Part shown: positions 60,211 to 64,000 of the stretch, in pieces
Position numbering within the stretch: the stretch's first letter is position 1
Layout: each line of letters begins with the position of its first letter
Source: Trematomus loennbergii
Taxonomy: Eukaryota > Chordata > Actinopteri > Perciformes > Nototheniidae
DNA length: 64,000 nucleotides
NCBI GenBank assembly: GCA_012861695.1
Contig: JAAOOA010000127.1
Coordinates: 20,296,255 to 20,360,254 of the forward strand
Reading direction: 5' to 3'
Notes under the pieces: generated by a model
The model's database searches: none
What the model saw: only the letters and a program-made list of their open reading frames with translations
Told to the model about the DNA's origin: nothing
Position numbers and translations under genes: made by a program

Positions 60211-63200
60211 TCACTTCATACCTGCCCTCACTTTGTCTTTCTGCTGGTAGAACGGACTGTCGAAGCCGCTGTCCTGCTGCCGTTGTCTCAGCTCAGAGAA
60301 CTGAGGCCGGGGACGGCCCCCCCGCTGCTCCTCGCCCTCGGAGCCAGGCGTGGGCTCCCGGTGTGTGCTGAGCTTTGCATGCTGAACGCTCAAAGTCTGG
60401 GTGTGAGGTGTCTTTTTGGCAATTTCATTATAGACAGTCAGGTCAGAAACGTTCGGGGTGAGTCTACCAAACTCTCCCAGGTGACAGGCTGATGCAGCAG
60501 AGACAGAAAAAGGCTTCACCTGCTCCACTTTCCTCCCTGAGTAAGAGAGTGTGGAGGCCTGGAAGCCTGCGTCCGAGTCACTGCTGCTCATGCTCCAGTC
60601 CGTCCTCCTCTCGTCTCTGACAGGAGCCTCCTGGATGAGGAGCGGTTGGCTCTGTCGCTCTGAGTCAAGGCGGTTGACTCCCTGCAGGCAGAGCTCTCTG
60701 TTTTTACTCCTCACAGACGCATCGACAAAATCTCCCTGGCATGAATTCGTCTGATGTGAAGGTTTGTAAGAGCGGAGATGTGCGTTACCAGTAGTTTTCA
60801 GTCTTGCATCTACTGCCGCTGCCTCCTTCTCAGTGGCAGGAAGGTCTTTGTGACTCGAAGGTTTCGTCCTCGGTGTGGCGACTTGTTTCTGCTCTGAAGT
60901 CTTTTCCCTGTGCGATCTCTCTGGCCTGATGTCAGGGAGCTCAGGGAGAGTCGACGGGTTCTTACTGAAACCTGCATTTCTACCTGTGAACACAGCCGTC
61001 AAACAACCAGTCAATACAAACCACATATTCCCAGCACATTGACAATTTAAAACCTAAAAGGAGACACCTTGAATCAAGCAGTTTCTACTCGACAGCACTC
61101 ACTTTGTAAGCTGTAGTTCTTTGAAGATTTAATTCTGACAGGCGTCTCCAGTACTTTAGCCATGGCTGCCAGCTTGCTAGCAGCATTCATTATTTTCTTC
61201 TCAGCCCTGCAGAGGACAGGAAGATCAATACAATTAGCCGGAGGAGTCCTGAGGAAGCAAGCAAACAAGTTTAGGACATTACGGTCTCTTGCCCTGTATT
61301 CTTTCCCCCGTCCTCCAGTAACTCCTGCAGACAGGTCAGATAATAGCGCCGCATCTCCTGGCCGTGTCCTGCCTCTCCCTCTGCACCTCCACGCGGATCA
61401 TCTCTGCTGCTCGCTCTTGACTCTCCTGGAGGTAACGCAGCATGTCTCCTGCGGTAAAACACAGTTATGATCTGTCCTTTTCACTAGTTACATTTACATG
61501 AAAATAACTGATCAGATTCACAAGTGAAGACATAAATGAATATTATGGTACAGGACATCATAGTGTCTAGTTTAGTCTTCTAGTCTCCTCAGTCCCTCCA
61601 GGGCAGTTTTATATTGAATTCTGGTGTGCCTGAATACAGAATATTTTAAATGTGCACACAATAAACACATCCATTACCAACCTCTGATCTTTTCTACAGT
61701 CGTCACGTATTGCTGCTCCATCTCTTCCAGGCCTTGCGTATTTTGTTGGTGATCAGAACTCCTACAAGCAAGAAAAAAACATATTCTTCCATGATTTAAT
61801 CTAAATTAAATGTCAACCTGATCTTTGGTGTATTTTCAGCTATTTTCAGCTATTTGAAAGATTTCCCCCAAAACAAAGACAATAAACCCTAAAGACTTTG
61901 CTGCTTTCTAGCAATTTGCCCTTACTTTTAATAGTCCAAGGGTTAATTACTATTTGGGATGGGTCAAATGTCTGGAGGGACTTGATTTGACTATTACTGG
62001 AGTAAAAAGTCCAGCTTATGCGAGATGCTTGGTCCAAAAATCTAAAACCTTGTGTTGGATGGAATGTTAATCCCAAATGCAAAATGCATGAGCAAAAGCA
62101 CTTAAGATAGGGGACAACATTTGATATAAAAAATATATACATTGGTTTAACTTTTAACTAACACGTCATATAACAACAGAACAAAACAATAAACTGGAGC
62201 AACAATATTTTATTTAGCTTCATTTGACTTTGAACTGAAGATAAGAAACAATAAAAACACTAACCCTGAGGATTCTTTGGCTCTCTTCACCTCCTCCAGC
62301 TGCTGCAGATGTTCCTCCTTCATGGTTTTCAAGCTGCTTTCATGCTCATCTGCAACACACAGACATATTGTATGTTGATATTGATTCTAAACTGCTATTG
62401 AACAGTAAGAAAACCAAAGCAATGCTTTTTGCTCCCAAGTCAGCGTCCTCCTCTTGCCTCTCCATTGACACCCTTGATGGCGTTTCTGTTGAATTTGTTG
62501 ATACCTACAAATATCTGGGATTTTGGTTGGACAGTAATCTGAACTTTAAACACCATATTGAAGTCTTAACAAAGAAATTGAAATTCACTCTTGGCTTCCT
62601 TTTCAGATTTAAATGTTGTTTTTCAATTTCATCCCGTAAAAGGTTGGTCTCTGGCTTATTCCTGTCCCAGCTGGACTACGGTGATACCATTTATAGATTT
62701 GCCTGTCCCACTGTTTTGGCCAAACTTGACCCACTTACCATGCTGCACTGCGTTATATATCAAATGCACCCTATAGGACTCATCATTGCACATTGTATAG
62801 CCTAACTGGATGGTCCTCACTTACTATGCGTAGGATGCAGCACTGGTTTTTATTAATGTATAAAGCCATTTTAGGTAAGCTTCCATTCTACATATGTGTC
62901 AGATTTGCTCCAGTTTGTGACTCTTACAAACTCAGATCCAGTGCCTGGATACGGTTCCAGGTCCTACTGTACGGACTGAGGCTGGAAAAAGGAGTCTTTC
63001 TTATTATGGTCCTTGGTCTTGGAATGACCTTCAATCACGCCTTAAACTGAGGGCACTTGTCTCTATTCATGTTTTAAATTGAAGTTGTCTGAAGTCCTCA
63101 CCACCAGCTGCTCTTGCAGTAACAAGTAGTGTACTTTTTTATTGTCCTAATGTGCACAATGTAGTGACTGCTTTTTCGTCTTTTGTTTTCTTTATGTTCT

Positions 63201-63716
63201 CTGTATTTTATATGTTTGTGTTATGTGTTATGTGTAACTTTGCCTTCTTGGCCAGGTCAGCATTGAAAATGAGATTTTATCTCAATGTTTTTTATCTGGT
63301 TAAATAAAGGTTAAATAAATAAATAAATATCCATTAGTTTGACATTTAAAGAGAGAAATGAAATGCCTTTAATACCTTTCAGATGCTGCATGGCAGAGTT
63401 GTGCTCCCGGACGCGGTGCTGCAGCTGACGACAGGCTTTCTCTAAGTGTCTCTGCAGCTCCTGGTTCTTCTTCTGCAGCTTTCCTAAAGTCTCAGCGCAC
63501 TCCTTCCTGCAGCGGGCCGGCTCCTTCCTCTGGGACAAAGAGCCTGGAAACAGTGGAGAATATAAGCTTGCTGATGGGCACTGTAGTGATCAAATAATGA
63601 ATAGTGTATGTCATACGGACGATCAGAGGGCAATACATACTCTGCATTTGGTCTATTTCTCTCTCATGATGCTCCTGTGTTTCTTTTAACACAAGGCTCA
63701 GTCTCTCCTCACTTAT
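60211..63716 (-). CDS. cep152: cep152, 3-prime part of the longer gene (continues beyond the right part of the window)
   Basis: Minus-strand exons 63641-63716, 63376-63543, 62265-62349, 61682-61761, 61293-61448, 61103-61206 and 60211-60983, with matching phases. CEP152 is the centrosomal scaffold that binds PLK4 for centriole duplication. The two highest exons encode coiled coil ('[20 protein letters not shown]', '[14 protein letters not shown]') and occur only here. The terminal exon is open for 257 codons and includes '[10 protein letters not shown]', then ends eight codons later than in units 1 and 2 because of a one-base difference at 60239. The exon 61293-61448 lacks one base near 61353 (156 instead of 157 bp), which shifts the frame. 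The intron 61207-61292 has a GC donor. cep152 is normally essential, so the indel may be a base error. Confidence 0.88.
62357..63330 (+). mobile_element. LINE fragment (5-prime truncated) in a cep152 intron
   Basis: The frame at 62368-62805 matches the C-terminal part of a fish non-LTR reverse transcriptase ('[13 protein letters not shown]', '[19 protein letters not shown]', '[11 protein letters not shown]'). Further pieces follow in other frames ('[19 protein letters not shown]'). It ends with 'GGTTAAATAAAGG' and a short AAAT repeat (63316-63330). Truncated at the 5-prime end and broken by indels. It fills most of the intron between two cep152 exons. Confidence 0.82.
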
Positions 63717-63843
63717 CTGTAGGGGAATAAAGGAAAGTGCAACTCATAAGCAATGTACCACATAGAGAAACAAAATAAAAACATAGCACATTCATAGAAA
63801 TCATAACTTACTGCACTTTGAATTGCCTTCTGTTGAAAGGTGC

Positions 63844-63905
<62 letters not shown>

Positions 63906-64000
63906 GGAATTTATAAAGCGCCTTTCACGGGACCCAAGGTCGCTGTACATGGTGGACAGACATTCATATAAATGAACTTGCCTTGCCGTACTGAGGATTT
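63717..64000. other. cep152 intron with an (AAT)n microsatellite and a repeat end
   Basis: An ATA/AAT tract of about 60 bases lies at about 63845-63903. It is followed by 'TTTATAAAGCGCCTTTCACG...GGTCGCTGTACA', a sequence often seen at the ends of dispersed fish retroelements. No exon seen up to the window end. Confidence 0.6.

Larger units (their letters stand above)
41165..62352. repeat. Tandem segmental duplication, unit 3 (joined to the longer cep152 gene)
   Basis: Homology to units 1 and 2 starts at 41165 and stops just after the cep152 exon ending at 62349. Beyond that, units 1 and 2 have a spacer leading to the next unit, whereas this unit has a LINE and then more upstream cep152 exons. 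It lacks two insertions found in units 1 and 2 and a 2.17-kb piece of slc27a2 intron 1. It alone has a BEL/Pao element (46005-52050) and 966 extra bases (58934-59899). Confidence 0.93.

Noticed and set aside
1..64000. A new defence, toxin or biosynthetic gene system
   Set aside because: Every long coding frame belongs to slc27a2, cep152 or a mobile element; the remaining frames are short and unsupported.

Overview
The window is vertebrate nuclear DNA, almost certainly from a ray-finned (teleost) fish. It shows split genes with GT-AG introns, a teleost-type tRNA SINE, several hAT DNA transposons with 8-bp target-site duplications (TSDs), DIRS and BEL/Pao retrotransposon remains, a LINE, and many microsatellites. 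There is no prokaryotic gene organisation, no CRISPR array and no tRNA or rRNA gene (only a tRNA-derived SINE). Both recognisable host genes lie on the minus strand, and their human orthologues, SLC27A2 and CEP152, lie near each other on chromosome 15.

The dominant feature is a head-to-tail triplication of a segment of about 20.6 kb. Unit 1 is 1-20583 (its left edge is the window edge), unit 2 is 20584-41164, and unit 3 is 41165 to about 62352. From low to high coordinate each unit holds: a broken DIRS retrotransposon interrupted by a hAT element; a 10-exon slc27a2-like gene (very-long-chain acyl-CoA synthetase / fatty acid transport protein); an isolated relic of a second slc27a exon 4; and the 3-prime exons of cep152. 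Only unit 3 runs on into further upstream cep152 exons (63376-63716), so it is probably attached to the parental cep152 gene. Units 1 and 2 carry only its last five exons.

No slc27a2 copy reads through in this sequence. All three lack one base in exon 7, and units 1 and 2 also lack one base in exon 1. The cep152 copies carry single-base indels at different places in different copies. This suggests partly decay and partly unresolved base errors in a repeat that is hard to assemble.

Mobile elements date the copies. Units 1 and 2 share two insertions (208 bp and about 1.1 kb) for which unit 3 keeps the empty sites. Unit 3 alone carries a 6.0-kb BEL/Pao element with near-identical LTRs in slc27a2 intron 6, and a LINE in a cep152 intron. 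Units 1 and 2 are therefore sisters, and the BEL element arrived later. I found no new multi-gene system. The parts worth following up are the array, its break pattern, and possible read-through from an slc27a2 copy into the cep152 tail of the next unit.
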